Origin: CAZGNZ01 sp964527215
GTDB lineage: Bacteria > Fidelibacterota > Marinisomatia > SCGC-AAA003-L08 > JACNLC01
Length of the DNA: 53,091 nt
Assembly (NCBI GenBank): GCA_964527215.1
Contig: CAZGNZ010000032.1
Coordinates: 1 to 53,091 of the forward strand
Direction: 5' to 3'
Part shown: piece after piece, positions 18,267 through 27,614 of the stretch
How the letters are laid out: each line of letters begins with the position of its first letter
How positions within the stretch are numbered: position 1 is the first letter of the stretch
Notes under the pieces: model-generated
What the model was told of the DNA's origin: nothing
The model's database searches: none
What the model saw: the letters and a program-made list of their open reading frames with translations, nothing else
Translations under genes and position numbers: made by a program

Positions 18267-20765
18267 ATGAAAAGAAATACCAAATATAAAATATCCGCCG
18301 GTCTGCTGGTTGCTCTGATGCCGCTCCTGCTGCTTTCGGCAAATTATTCCGAATCCGGCAGGGTTGACTATGCCGTTCTGAATTCGGCAGCCGCCTACAG
18401 ATGTTCAGCCGCTCCCCGAATCGATGGGAACCTCAACGATGATGTCTGGCAGTCAGTTTTTCCCATCACCGATTTTATTCAGGAATATCCTGAGAATCTT
18501 GCTGAACCGTCAGAAAAAACAGAAGTTCGGATTCTGTACGATAACGTGGCTCTTTATGCAGGTATCCGCTGTTTTGACTCCAATCCGAATCTTATTGAAG
18601 CACATCTGGCCAAACGGGATGACTGGATGACGGGTTTTGAAGGCACGTCGGATTGGTTTACATTCGATATCGACAGCCGCTACGACCATCAGACTGCATT
18701 TACTTTTGCGGTCAATGCTGCCGGTGTTCAGATGGATGCCACTGTCTATGATGATGCAGATTATGACGGTGAATGGAATGCCGTCTGGCAGTCTGAAGTT
18801 GCAATTGATTCACTCGGATGGACCATCGAACTGGCCATACCCTTTTCCATATTGAGATTTTCCAACCAGCCGACAATGATTTGGGGACTGAATATGGAGC
18901 GGTACATACAGCGGAAAAATGAAAATATCACATGGGTACCCGAACCCTGGGGAGTGCAGGGAATCGCATCCCGGTACGGAACACTCTCCGGTTTACGTGA
19001 GATTCCGACCCCCAAACGTCTGGAAATCCAGCCGTATCTGGTCAGCAGCAACACGCTTGTTTTTGGTGACACATTACTGAACCAGGATTATGACGGACAG
19101 AGCCGTCGAAGCTATCGTCAAAGAAGTACGGAGACGGAATGGGGCCTGGATTTGAAATACGGACTGGGCAGCAACTCGACCCTGGATGTTACCGTCAATC
19201 CTGATTTTGGGCAGATTGAAGCCGATCCGGATGATATTAATCTCACCTATTATGAAACCTGGCTGCCGGAACGACGGCCGTTTTTTATGGAAAATGCAAC
19301 CCTGATGGAAACCCCCATCGAGTTGTTCTATTCCCGCCGAATAGGTGCGAATAATGATTTCATTAAAACGGCAGTCAATTTCTCGGGAAAAAATTCAACC
19401 GATCTGTCGTATGGAGTGGTCGGAGCGGTCACAACGCCGGAAAAAAAACGGGAATGGCTGGACCATTTCTACGGCGAAAATCAGATGTACCTTGCCAGTC
19501 GAATCGTCCAGGATTTGTTTGAAGGCAATTCCTGGATCGGCGGTACGGCCACGTTTGTGGAGGAACAGGATACCGTTGGCAGAGCCCTGGCAATGGACAG
19601 TTATTTCAGTCTCATGGACAACCGGCTGACCCTGGACTTTCAGGGAGCTTGGAGTTCCACCCGGGATGAAATCGGGATCGGTTTTTACAGTTTAGCTTCA
19701 TATCAGGATCCCAGCTTCTATGACGTATGGTGGGAATACGAATTTTATGACGATTCCTTTGAGATCAATGATCTGGGTTTTCTGCTGCGCAATGATGTTA
19801 AGAATTCTGAGTTTGGGTTCGGTCTGCGCCGGCAGGAACCGTGGAGCATCTGGCGGTATGCCAGAGTGGGCTATCAGTTTTACGTTCAGCACAATATGAA
19901 TGATTTGCTGCTTGAGAAGGAAAATTCTCTGGATTTTACCATGACGTTTCTGAATTTCTGGCGTCTGGGCGGCGGGGTTTCACATTCTTCAGAACATTAT
20001 CAGGATAAAACCACATTTGATACTGAAACGGGGAAGATCGGACCATCTGTTAAAATACCGGAATCGCGGGGAGCCTACTGGTTTCTGGAATCGGATCAAA
20101 GGAAAATGTTCTGTCTGAAACTGTCCGGAGGATATGGTGAAAATGAACTTGATGACATTGGCCGCAGCCTGGAGGCAGAACTGTCAATAAAGCCAAACAA
20201 TCATATCGATATCGCTATGAAGTACTTTCTCGCCAAATCATTTGAAACGTACCACTGGCTGGAAATAACGGAAGTATTCAGCAATCAGAATGTGCTGCTG
20301 AATACTCACTACATGTTCAGTAATTCCGAAAATATTCTGGAAACTTCAACGCTTTGGCTGTCAGGATATCTGACCCGGAATCTGTCCGTTCAATTTTACA
20401 GCGAATATTTCTCCAGTCTGAATGAGTTTGACAATTATATGGAACTGCTTGACGAGAACGGGTATCCTGAGGAAACCCCTTACCAGCCGTACAGCAGCAA
20501 TCCTTTTGAAGATGAACTGCTGGATCCCAATTTGTATATGGATTATTTCTCTAAGTATTCCAGTTTGAATACCAACCTGGCCCTGCGCTGGGAATATCTG
20601 CCCGGATCAACCGTTTATCTGGTTTGGTCGCAGAACCGGGTGGTGAACGGTCGACGGTTTGATACTTTTACAGATTTTCTGGACTACCGTGCAGCAGGAG
20701 ACTGGGTGGAAGTGACAAATACGCAGTCACTGGCATTTAAAATTGAATACTGGCTGAATTTTTAG
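18267..20765 (+). CDS. DUF5916 outer-membrane protein with CBM9-like N-terminal domain
   Basis: An 832-residue exported protein. A signal peptide (about 1-25) precedes a carbohydrate-binding family 9-like domain at about 35-210 (PRIDGNLNDDVWQ, then VRILYDNVALYAGIRCFD). DUF5916 follows (VNPDFGQIEADPDDINLTYYETWLPERRPFF), then a C-terminal region of alternating aromatic strands likely to form an outer-membrane beta barrel, ending in WLNF. The family is common in FCB bacteria; its function is unproven, and binding or import of carbohydrate or similar ligands is only suggested. The ATG at 18267 is used rather than a TTG 15 bases earlier; neither has an SD site. It appears to be a single-gene unit. 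Confidence 0.88.
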   Translation: MKRNTKYKISAGLLVALMPLLLLSANYSESGRVDYAVLNSAAAYRCSAAPRIDGNLNDDVWQSVFPITDFIQEYPENLAEPSEKTEVRILYDNVALYAGIRCFDSNPNLIEAHLAKRDDWMTGFEGTSDWFTFDIDSRYDHQTAFTFAVNAAGVQMDATVYDDADYDGEWNAVWQSEVAIDSLGWTIELAIPFSILRFSNQPTMIWGLNMERYIQRKNENITWVPEPWGVQGIASRYGTLSGLREIPTPKRLEIQPYLVSSNTLVFGDTLLNQDYDGQSRRSYRQRSTETEWGLDLKYGLGSNSTLDVTVNPDFGQIEADPDDINLTYYETWLPERRPFFMENATLMETPIELFYSRRIGANNDFIKTAVNFSGKNSTDLSYGVVGAVTTPEKKREWLDHFYGENQMYLASRIVQDLFEGNSWIGGTATFVEEQDTVGRALAMDSYFSLMDNRLTLDFQGAWSSTRDEIGIGFYSLASYQDPSFYDVWWEYEFYDDSFEINDLGFLLRNDVKNSEFGFGLRRQEPWSIWRYARVGYQFYVQHNMNDLLLEKENSLDFTMTFLNFWRLGGGVSHSSEHYQDKTTFDTETGKIGPSVKIPESRGAYWFLESDQRKMFCLKLSGGYGENELDDIGRSLEAELSIKPNNHIDIAMKYFLAKSFETYHWLEITEVFSNQNVLLNTHYMFSNSENILETSTLWLSGYLTRNLSVQFYSEYFSSLNEFDNYMELLDENGYPEETPYQPYSSNPFEDELLDPNLYMDYFSKYSSLNTNLALRWEYLPGSTVYLVWSQNRVVNGRRFDTFTDFLDYRAAGDWVEVTNTQSLAFKIEYWLNF

Positions 20766-20783
20766 ACCTCTTCTTTGGGCAAA

Positions 20784-21107
20784 CTACACCTGAATTCCCA
20801 GCTTCTCGCGGGCTTCAGGTGAGATCATTCCCGGGTTCCACCGCGGCTCCCATACAATCTGAACTTCCACTTCCGAGACACCGTCAATTTCGCCAACCTT
20901 TGTTTTAACATCATTGGACATTTGGTTTTTCATAGCACACCCCGGCGTGGTAAGAGTCATGGTAATATTCACCTTGCTTTGGCCGTCCGGCAGTTCGAGG
21001 GGATCGATGCTGTAAATCAGACCCAGATTCCAGAGATCCACCGGGATTTCAGGGTCCATGCAGAGTTTCAGTTTTTCGATGATCAAGTCTTCATTTATTT
21101 TATTCAT
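20784..21107 (-). CDS. MIP18/DUF59-family Fe-S assembly protein (SufT-like)
   Basis: A 107-residue protein whose family takes part in iron-sulfur cluster maturation. The core is clear: LCMDPEIPVDLWNLGLIYSI, the LTTPGCAMKNQM loop with the conserved Cys, and VEVQIVWEPRWNPGMISPEAREKLG at the end. A much longer open frame upstream is not coding: the ATG at 21107 has AAGGA seven bases before it and matches the family start, while the extra residues would be read out of the region following the cysteine desulfurase gene. It lies 40 bases downstream of that gene, so they probably form an operon. Confidence 0.92.
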   Translation of the reverse strand: MNKINEDLIIEKLKLCMDPEIPVDLWNLGLIYSIDPLELPDGQSKVNITMTLTTPGCAMKNQMSNDVKTKVGEIDGVSEVEVQIVWEPRWNPGMISPEAREKLGIQV

Positions 21108-21147
21108 TATTTTCCTTTCAGTCCGCTGTCCGGCGGAAATTGAGCGG

Positions 21148-22302
21148 TTACCGCATTTTTCCGAGGCGGTGAACGGTTTTGGCAACGGCAGCGATCGCGA
21201 TTTCGATTTCAGACATCGTATTGAACCGGCCCACCCCGAACCGCAGAGAGGCATGAGCCAGTTTATCAGATACATTCAGGGCTTTCAGAACATAAGAAGC
21301 TTCGATGGAGGCAGAGGTGCAGGCGGATCCTGTTGATACAGCAATTCCGGTCAGTCCCATGAGAAGTGCTTCGCCGTTTATTCCCGGGAAACTGACATTC
21401 AGATTGTTGGGAATGCGATGGGACATCGAACCGTTTACCTGAGCATTCGGCAGCTGGGCTTCAATGCCTTTCCAAAGAGCGTCCCGAAGTTCCCTGAGAT
21501 GCTTCACTTCGTGAACCAGATTTTTCTGTAAAATCTCACATGCTTTCCCCAGTCCGACAATTAATGGGACGGGCAGGGTTCCGGATCGGAAACCTCTTTC
21601 ATGGCCCCCGCCAAACTGCAGCGGTTTCAGAATCACCCGAGGATCACGACGGCGCACATACAGGGCGCCGATTCCCTTGGGACCATATATTTTGTGTCCG
21701 GAAATGGCGTATAAATCCAAACCGGTTTCCCGGACATTCACCGGCATTTTGCCAACTGCCTGTGCTCCGTCGGAGTGAAACAGAATATTTCGGGATTTAC
21801 ATACGCGTGCCGCTTCGTCAATTGGCTGGATCACACCTATTTCATTATTGGCATGCATCATAGAAATCAAAATGGTATCCGGCCTGAGTGTCCTTTCCAG
21901 CTGTTCCGGATCAATCAGTCCGTCCTTACCCACTTTCAGATATGAAACCTCAAATCCTTCCTGTTCCAGGGCATGACAGGCGTCCAGAACAGCTTTATGT
22001 TCCGTCGTCACGGTGATGATGTGCCGACCGGTGTTTGCTCTGGCCCTGGCCGCTCCCAGTATGGCCAGGTTGTCGGATTCTGTCGCCCCGCTGGTGAATA
22101 TAATTTCCGCCGGTGAACATCCAAGCAGTTTTGCAACCTGTTCGCGGGCAATATCCACTGCTTCCTCCGCCTCCCAGCCCAATTGATGAGTACGGCTGGC
22201 GGCGTTTCCGAACCGCTCGGTAAAATACGGCATCATGGCGTCCAGAACTTCCGGATCGCATGGAGTTGTGGAATGGTGGTCCAGATAAATCAGCGGCGGC
22301 AT
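21148..22302 (-). CDS. Cysteine desulfurase (IscS/NifS family)
   Basis: A 384-residue PLP enzyme that takes sulfur from cysteine for Fe-S clusters and other sulfur-containing products. Motifs: IYLDHHSTTPCDPEVL at the start, TSGATESDN, SGHKIYGPKGIGALYVR with the PLP lysine, and STGSACTSAS with the catalytic Cys in its loop. The ATG at 22302 begins just before the family start; the longer frame adds 17 poorly conserved residues. The SufT-like gene follows, and divergent nadA (an Fe-S enzyme) lies 235 bases away. NifS-like partners of NadA are known, but a dedicated role here is inference. In a selenoprotein-making cell it could also supply selenium, which is likewise unproven. Confidence 0.95.
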   Translation of the reverse strand: MPPLIYLDHHSTTPCDPEVLDAMMPYFTERFGNAASRTHQLGWEAEEAVDIAREQVAKLLGCSPAEIIFTSGATESDNLAILGAARARANTGRHIITVTTEHKAVLDACHALEQEGFEVSYLKVGKDGLIDPEQLERTLRPDTILISMMHANNEIGVIQPIDEAARVCKSRNILFHSDGAQAVGKMPVNVRETGLDLYAISGHKIYGPKGIGALYVRRRDPRVILKPLQFGGGHERGFRSGTLPVPLIVGLGKACEILQKNLVHEVKHLRELRDALWKGIEAQLPNAQVNGSMSHRIPNNLNVSFPGINGEALLMGLTGIAVSTGSACTSASIEASYVLKALNVSDKLAHASLRFGVGRFNTMSEIEIAIAAVAKTVHRLGKMR

Positions 22303-22537
22303 ACGTGTGGGGTGTAAATAAAATCCAGCTGTTGTTGAAGTCCGGTGTCTCAACTCCGGATATTACCGTTTATGTTTAACTCAAGCGCATGAGACTTTGT
22401 AAATTTACCCCGCTCAATTGCCTGCGGGAAAGCAATACTGAAACCTGCATCATCGAATCAATGAGCACGAGCCGGTCCACACAGAATGAAATTGAAATAG
22501 ATATCCCAATCCGATGATGCAATAATAATCATGGAAA

Positions 22538-23467
22538 ATGAGAGATATGGAAGATATTTTCGCTAAAATAAAACGGCTTAGCAAAGAACGAAATGCCGTC
22601 ATCCTGGCCCATTTTTATCAGGAGCCGGATATACAGGATACTGCCGATTTTATGGGTGACAGCCTGGCACTGGCCCGGAATGCCACTCAGGTGGATGCCG
22701 ATGTAATCTTGTTCTGCGGGGTTCATTTTATGGCCGAGACCGCAAAAATTCTGAATCCGGAGAAAACGGTTCTTATTCCGGATGTCAATGCCGGCTGCTC
22801 CCTGGCGGATTCAGCCCCGGCGGATGCTTTCTCTGACTGGGTTGCCCGTCATCCCGATCACACCGTGATATCCTATATCAACTGTTCTGCTGCGGTAAAA
22901 GCCTGCTCAGACATCATCTGCACTTCGTCCAACGCCGAGAAAATAATAAACAGTCTTCCTGAAGATGAGAAAATCATTTTTGCACCGGATCGTTTGCTGG
23001 GATCATACCTGGCAGGGAAAACAGGCCGAGATCTGCTTCTTTGGGACGGCAGCTGTCAGGTACACGAGATATTTTCAGAAAAGGAAATTGTAAAACTGAA
23101 AGTCCGGTATCCCCGGGCGGAAGTGCTTGCCCATCCAGAATGCACTGAAAATGTGCTGCAGCATGCAGACGTTATCGGATCCACCACGAAAATCATCCAG
23201 CATGCCGTGGAAAGTACCGGCCGGGAGTTTATCATCGTTACGGAACCGGGTGTGATTCATCAGATGGAACTGCAGTCACCGGGGAAAACCTATATACCTG
23301 TCGCCAATACAGATGGCTGCGCCTGCAATGAATGTCCGCACATGCGTCTGAATACACTGGAAAAAATGGCTGCAGCCCTGGAAACCCTCCAGCCGGAAAT
23401 CACCATGCCGGAAGATCTGCGCCAAAAAGCGTTGAAACCCCTGAAGCGAATGCTGGAGCTGAGTTGA
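22538..23467 (+). CDS. nadA: Quinolinate synthase A
   Basis: Condenses iminoaspartate with dihydroxyacetone phosphate to quinolinate, the second step of de novo NAD synthesis. It has 309 residues. The three Cys that hold the [4Fe-4S] cluster are visible as Cys87 (AGCSLA), Cys202 (HPEC) and Cys266 (NECPHM). The substrate motif AHFYQEPDIQD is near residue 24. The ATG at 22538 is used; MED three codons later is an alternative. It is the first gene of the nadA-nadC-nadB operon, and its stop overlaps the nadC start. Confidence 0.97.
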   Translation: MRDMEDIFAKIKRLSKERNAVILAHFYQEPDIQDTADFMGDSLALARNATQVDADVILFCGVHFMAETAKILNPEKTVLIPDVNAGCSLADSAPADAFSDWVARHPDHTVISYINCSAAVKACSDIICTSSNAEKIINSLPEDEKIIFAPDRLLGSYLAGKTGRDLLLWDGSCQVHEIFSEKEIVKLKVRYPRAEVLAHPECTENVLQHADVIGSTTKIIQHAVESTGREFIIVTEPGVIHQMELQSPGKTYIPVANTDGCACNECPHMRLNTLEKMAAALETLQPEITMPEDLRQKALKPLKRMLELS

Positions 23468-24327
23468 TCCAATATCCTCAATTTCAAACTCTTCCCGGGG
23501 AATATGTGCAGCGCCGGTTCCGGGAATTCTGGGAGGAAGATCTGCCGGAAGGCGACAAAACCAGCCGGGCTATTTTTGATGCAGATCAGGTTTCAAGTGC
23601 GGAGATTCAGGCTGTAACCACACAGGTATTTGCCGGTGCGGAAATTTTGCCCCATTCATTTGGCCCGGAATGCCGGATTGAAGTCCTTGCTGATGACGGA
23701 GCAGAGGTTCCGCCTAAAACCGTACTGGGCCGGGTACACGGTCCGACCATTCTGATTTTGGAGCGTGAGCGAACCATGCTGAATCTGCTGCAGCGATTGT
23801 GCGGCATTGCGACACTCACTCGAAAATTTACAGGTCTGAGCGGAGCAGACAGAGTACACATTCTGGATACCCGTAAAACCACACCGGGTCTGCGCCTGTT
23901 TGAAAAATACGCCGTGGCAGTTGGAGGCGGATCCAATCACAGACTGAATCTGTCAGGTGGTATCCTTATTAAAGACAATCATCTTCAGGCTGCCGGGTCG
24001 ATCCAAAAGGCCGTGGCGTCAATCCGTAAACAGGAATACGGATTGCCCATAGAGCTGGAAACAGACACACTGGAACAGGTGGCTGAGGGGCTGGCTGAAG
24101 GGGTGGACGGATTTCTGCTGGACAATATGTCACCGGACACTACTCGGGCAGCAGTGCAGATGATCCGCAGCCATCCCAGCGGAAATACCTGTTTTATTGA
24201 AGCCTCGGGCGGAATTCGGCTGGATACCGTTTCGGAGTATTTCAGTACCGGTATCAATGCGGTGTCCATTGGCGCACTCACCCACAGTGCCCGGGGCACC
24301 GACATACGTCTGGAGTTTGTAAAGTAA
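23464..24327 (+). CDS. nadC: Nicotinate-nucleotide pyrophosphorylase (quinolinate phosphoribosyltransferase)
   Basis: Converts quinolinate and PRPP to nicotinate mononucleotide. It has 287 residues, a normal length. Motifs: EGDKTS near the N terminus, the GADRVHILDTRKTTPGLR block, GGSNHRLNLSGGILIKDNHL, and EASGGIRLDTV near the end. No ATG fits the family start. A TTG at 23464 does, with GGAG five bases upstream, and it overlaps the nadA stop as TTGA. A longer open frame from 23332 lies within nadA and is not real. NadB follows 26 bases later. Confidence 0.95.
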   Translation: MIQYPQFQTLPGEYVQRRFREFWEEDLPEGDKTSRAIFDADQVSSAEIQAVTTQVFAGAEILPHSFGPECRIEVLADDGAEVPPKTVLGRVHGPTILILERERTMLNLLQRLCGIATLTRKFTGLSGADRVHILDTRKTTPGLRLFEKYAVAVGGGSNHRLNLSGGILIKDNHLQAAGSIQKAVASIRKQEYGLPIELETDTLEQVAEGLAEGVDGFLLDNMSPDTTRAAVQMIRSHPSGNTCFIEASGGIRLDTVSEYFSTGINAVSIGALTHSARGTDIRLEFVK

Positions 24328-24353
24328 CATCAAAAGCGGAAAAATTCAGAATA

Positions 24354-25928
24354 ATGGAAAGAATCCAGACAGATATTCTTGTGATTGGGTCAGGGCTTGC
24401 CGGTGCGGTGGCTGCTGTCAGTGCTGCAGACGAAGGATGCCAGGTTCTCATAGTTACAAAAACACAGACGCTGAATTCCGGCTCAACACCCTATGCCCAG
24501 GGCGGCATTATTTACAAGGGCCATAAAGATTCCCCTGAAAAATTGATGCAGGACATCTTGACTGCCGGTGCGGGACATTGCTGGGAAAAGGCAGTACGCC
24601 AATTGTGCGATATCGGTCCCCGGCTGGTTGAGGAATATCTGGTTGATCGTTTTGATGTCGATTTTGATCTGCAGGATGACGGACAGCTGGCAACCACAGC
24701 CGAAGGAGCCCATTCTGTTCCCAGGATTATCCATTCGCGGGATCATACCGGGAAATCCATACATGAAAAAATGATCAAAGCACTGAATGAACATCCCAAT
24801 GTGGAAGTTCTGCTGAATCACATTGCCATTGATCTCCTGACACTTTCACATCATTCCAGCCGGTCCACCGACATTTACGCGGATCCTGCCTGCTTCGGTG
24901 CTACCATTCTGAATGAAGAAACCGGGAAGGTCCTGCCGGTATTTGCCCGGAAAACCATTCTTGCGACCGGAGGGATGGGGCAGATTTACAAGCATACGAC
25001 CAACCCGGCTGAATCACGGGGAGACGGCGTCGCGATGTGCTGGCGGTCCGGTGCTAAATGTATTAATCTTCAGTATATTCAGTTTCACCCCACAACACTG
25101 TATCATCCCAGCGGACGGTTTCTGATCAGTGAAGCCGTACGCGGCGAGGGGGGGAAGCTGGTTGACAAGAACGGGGTGGATTTTATGACCCGGTTCGACA
25201 CACGCGGCTCTCTGGCACCGAGGGATATCGTGGCCAGAGGCATCCATCAGATCATGCTGGAAACCGGTCATCCATGTGCCTATCTGGATATATCCCATAA
25301 ACCGAACAGCTGGATCGTAAACCGCTTTCCCGGGATTTATGAAACCTGTCTGTCCAAAGGCATCGACATGACCTCTGAACCCATTCCAGTGGTGCCGGCT
25401 GAGCATTATCTCTGCGGCGGCGTGGCAGTAGGACTGACAGGGAAGACATCCCTGAAAAGGCTGTATGCTGTAGGAGAAACCTCATGCACAGGCGTTCATG
25501 GTGCAAACCGCCTGGCCAGCACCTCATTGCTGGAATGTCTGGTCTGGGGACATCGGGCCGGAAAGAATGCCGCCAAGAAACAGGCCAATGATGACTATTA
25601 CCCGGAGCTGTCAGCCTGGTTTGAAGCCAAAGAAATAATTGATCCGGCGCTGATTCGTCAGGATTGGGAAACCATCCGCAGCACCATGTGGAATTACGTG
25701 GGACTTATTCGAACCCGTCAGCGACTGCACCGCGCCCGGAATATTCTTCGGAACCTGCAGCACGAAGTGGAGCGATTTTACCGGAATGCAGCGCTGAATG
25801 ATGCAATCATCGGTCTGCGAAACGGACTGCAGACCTCTATCGCTATCGTAGATCAGACTCTGGAAGCACGGGAAAGTCTGGGCACGCACTACCTCATTGA
25901 TGGCGATGAGGGACTGGGGATAAACTAA
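24354..25928 (+). CDS. nadB: L-aspartate oxidase
   Basis: FAD enzyme that oxidises L-aspartate to iminoaspartate, the first step of the pathway completed by NadA and NadC. It has 524 residues. The Rossmann FAD motif VIGSGLAGAVAAVSAA is at about 10-25, STPYAQGGI near 43, the active-site region YIQFHPTTLYHP, and GETSCTGVHGANRLASTSLLECLVWG in the C-terminal third. A succinate dehydrogenase flavoprotein is excluded by the NAD gene context and by the shorter C-terminal domain. Last gene of the operon, convergent with the TonB gene 22 bases away. Confidence 0.96.
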   Translation: MERIQTDILVIGSGLAGAVAAVSAADEGCQVLIVTKTQTLNSGSTPYAQGGIIYKGHKDSPEKLMQDILTAGAGHCWEKAVRQLCDIGPRLVEEYLVDRFDVDFDLQDDGQLATTAEGAHSVPRIIHSRDHTGKSIHEKMIKALNEHPNVEVLLNHIAIDLLTLSHHSSRSTDIYADPACFGATILNEETGKVLPVFARKTILATGGMGQIYKHTTNPAESRGDGVAMCWRSGAKCINLQYIQFHPTTLYHPSGRFLISEAVRGEGGKLVDKNGVDFMTRFDTRGSLAPRDIVARGIHQIMLETGHPCAYLDISHKPNSWIVNRFPGIYETCLSKGIDMTSEPIPVVPAEHYLCGGVAVGLTGKTSLKRLYAVGETSCTGVHGANRLASTSLLECLVWGHRAGKNAAKKQANDDYYPELSAWFEAKEIIDPALIRQDWETIRSTMWNYVGLIRTRQRLHRARNILRNLQHEVERFYRNAALNDAIIGLRNGLQTSIAIVDQTLEARESLGTHYLIDGDEGLGIN

Positions 25929-25950
25929 CCTGAATTCCCGGCTTTCAAGA

Positions 25951-26331
25951 TCACTTCAGTTTATATTCAATGGGGACTGTTATCCAGACTCCGAGGGGTT
26001 TGCTGTTTAATACCGCGGGTTTGAACTTGGTGTTTTTCAGCGCTTTTTCCGCTGCCGTATCCAGTATGCTGTGTCCGCTGGTCCGTTGAATTCTGGTTTT
26101 GGTAACACTGCCGAGTTCATCCACAAACACCTTTATCAGCACCCGGCCCTCTATTCCGTTCTGTACGGCCATTTCCGGATAATGGATGTTCTCCTGCAGG
26201 GCTTTCTGACCGCCTATGATTCCCGGCGGTTCATCCCATTTCACCGTTTCTTCAGACGCAAATGATAATCCCAGCACGAGCAGACCGACTGTCCAGCTCC
26301 AGAATGCTGTTTTCATGTGTTTTTCTTTCAT
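25951..26331 (-). CDS. Small TonB C-terminal-domain protein
   Basis: A 126-residue protein with a signal-like segment at about 9-25 and a TonB C-terminal domain from about 45 (YPEMAVQNGIEGRVLIKVFVDELGSV to FKPAV). It lacks the proline-rich periplasmic spacer of a true TonB, so it is probably a free periplasmic or anchored stump rather than an energy transducer. AGGAG five bases before the ATG at 26331 supports the start over a second ATG 15 bases on. It is 12 bases downstream of another TonB-C gene in an ECF sigma operon. The function is open. Confidence 0.85.
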   Translation of the reverse strand: MKEKHMKTAFWSWTVGLLVLGLSFASEETVKWDEPPGIIGGQKALQENIHYPEMAVQNGIEGRVLIKVFVDELGSVTKTRIQRTSGHSILDTAAEKALKNTKFKPAVLNSKPLGVWITVPIEYKLK

Positions 26332-26343
26332 GTTGACTCCTGA

Positions 26344-27315
26344 TTAATGATCCAGTTGAAACTTGACGGGCAGGATGACTTCACAGCGAACCGGGCTGCC
26401 GTTTCTTTTGGCTGGCTGAAACGGGACATGTTTCATACTCTGCAGTGCCGCCTGATCCAGATCCTCCCGTACTCCGCGGATGATTTCCAGCTTACTGACT
26501 GCACCGTCCGCTTCCACAGCGATATGGAGGAAAACAGTGCCGGTCACTTCATCCTCAATCGCAGAAAACGGATACACCAATTCAGGCTGCCGAAGCATTT
26601 GCACCGTTTCATCAATGGGGACCGGTTTGGATATCCAGTTGAACCAGGTTTCAGGCACAGCGGTATCCGACTCACCGAAAATCCGAATGAATATTTCCCG
26701 ATCTTCCGGAAACAGCATTCGGAAGGGTGACAAATCAATGAGATACTGCTTCAGCTTTTCCGGATTGGAAAATGCTGCGGTCCGGATGGAATTCAGCCGA
26801 ATCACCAGTATCAATCCTTCTTCACTCTCATCCTTCAGAAACGTGCCGATGGATACAGACTGTCCTGCAGGAATTTTAAAAGAATATTGACCTTCTGCCG
26901 ACGGCTGCTGACTTTGATAAAATCGACCGGTAAACATGAATTCCCCCACGTCCTCGGTCAGATTTTCCAGTTTCAGTTTCAGGTTGAGATTCATAAAATC
27001 TTCAATTCCAAGATCGATATCCTGATGTCCGGCTGCGACCACATCCTGCCAGAAAAATTCTTTCAGAAAAGTAAAGTGTCCGAATTCGTAAATCTGTGAC
27101 AAGCGACGGTAAACCGCTTCCACCGTATCTATCTGTGCGTTAAAATCCTGACCCATGTATGATGTCACCACCGGAGGGAAATCCAGAAAATCAGGACTTT
27201 GTTCTACTTTGAATAGCAGGATATGAGCATGTCCCAGAAGCACCTCGTCCTGATCTGAGGAACAGCCTGACAGCATAATCATGAGAAGCAAAGCGGTAAT
27301 TATGAATGGTTTCAT
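26344..27315 (-). CDS. Lipoprotein with C-terminal TonB-like domain
   Basis: A 323-residue lipoprotein. The signal peptide ends in a lipobox, LSGC near residue 18. A middle domain of about 200 residues is unrecognised. A TonB C-terminal domain fills the last 80 residues (YPFSAIEDEVTGTVFLHIAVEADGAV to FQPAKRNGSPV). The ATG at 27315 with GGGGG upstream is used; the longer frame adds 13 residues ahead of the signal peptide. It overlaps the end of the probable anti-sigma gene by four bases, so it belongs to the ECF operon and may be one of its outputs or sensors. Confidence 0.8.
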   Translation of the reverse strand: MKPFIITALLLMIMLSGCSSDQDEVLLGHAHILLFKVEQSPDFLDFPPVVTSYMGQDFNAQIDTVEAVYRRLSQIYEFGHFTFLKEFFWQDVVAAGHQDIDLGIEDFMNLNLKLKLENLTEDVGEFMFTGRFYQSQQPSAEGQYSFKIPAGQSVSIGTFLKDESEEGLILVIRLNSIRTAAFSNPEKLKQYLIDLSPFRMLFPEDREIFIRIFGESDTAVPETWFNWISKPVPIDETVQMLRQPELVYPFSAIEDEVTGTVFLHIAVEADGAVSKLEIIRGVREDLDQAALQSMKHVPFQPAKRNGSPVRCEVILPVKFQLDH

Positions 27316-27614
27316 TGCAATCCCCCGTTGGTGATACCAGTTGCCTCGATCCAAATGGCGGTATGATTTTTTACAATCATCACAGAACGGGTCTGCATGT
27401 TGAGGGGAGGTGGACTGGTTTCAGAATGATGAATCAGCGGCGGGATTACCAATGCTGCGCAGAATACGGCAGCAGCAAGGGTGAGCAGCAGCCGGCGGTG
27501 CCCGGTGCTGCGGTTTTCCAGTGCGGATTCAATTTGCTGCCAGGTGGTGTTCCCGTATTGGACCGGAACGGTAATTCGGGATTCGTCCTGTAAAAATTGA
27601 TCAAGTCGATTCAT
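27312..27614 (-). CDS. Probable anti-sigma factor, single membrane span
   Basis: A 100-residue protein with a cytoplasmic N terminus of about 40 residues, one membrane helix (LLLTLAAAVFCAALVIPPLI, about 42-61) and a short outside tail. No conserved anti-sigma zinc motif is seen, so the call rests on topology and on position: it overlaps the upstream ECF sigma gene by four bases and the downstream lipoprotein gene by four bases. Such small membrane proteins next to ECF genes usually hold the sigma factor inactive. Confidence 0.65.
   Translation of the reverse strand: MNRLDQFLQDESRITVPVQYGNTTWQQIESALENRSTGHRRLLLTLAAAVFCAALVIPPLIHHSETSPPPLNMQTRSVMIVKNHTAIWIEATGITNGGLQ

Noticed and set aside
20784..21275. 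163-residue version of the SufT-like protein
   Set aside because: The extra 56 residues are read from DNA overlapping the end of the cysteine desulfurase gene in another frame and do not match the family, while the shorter start has an SD site.
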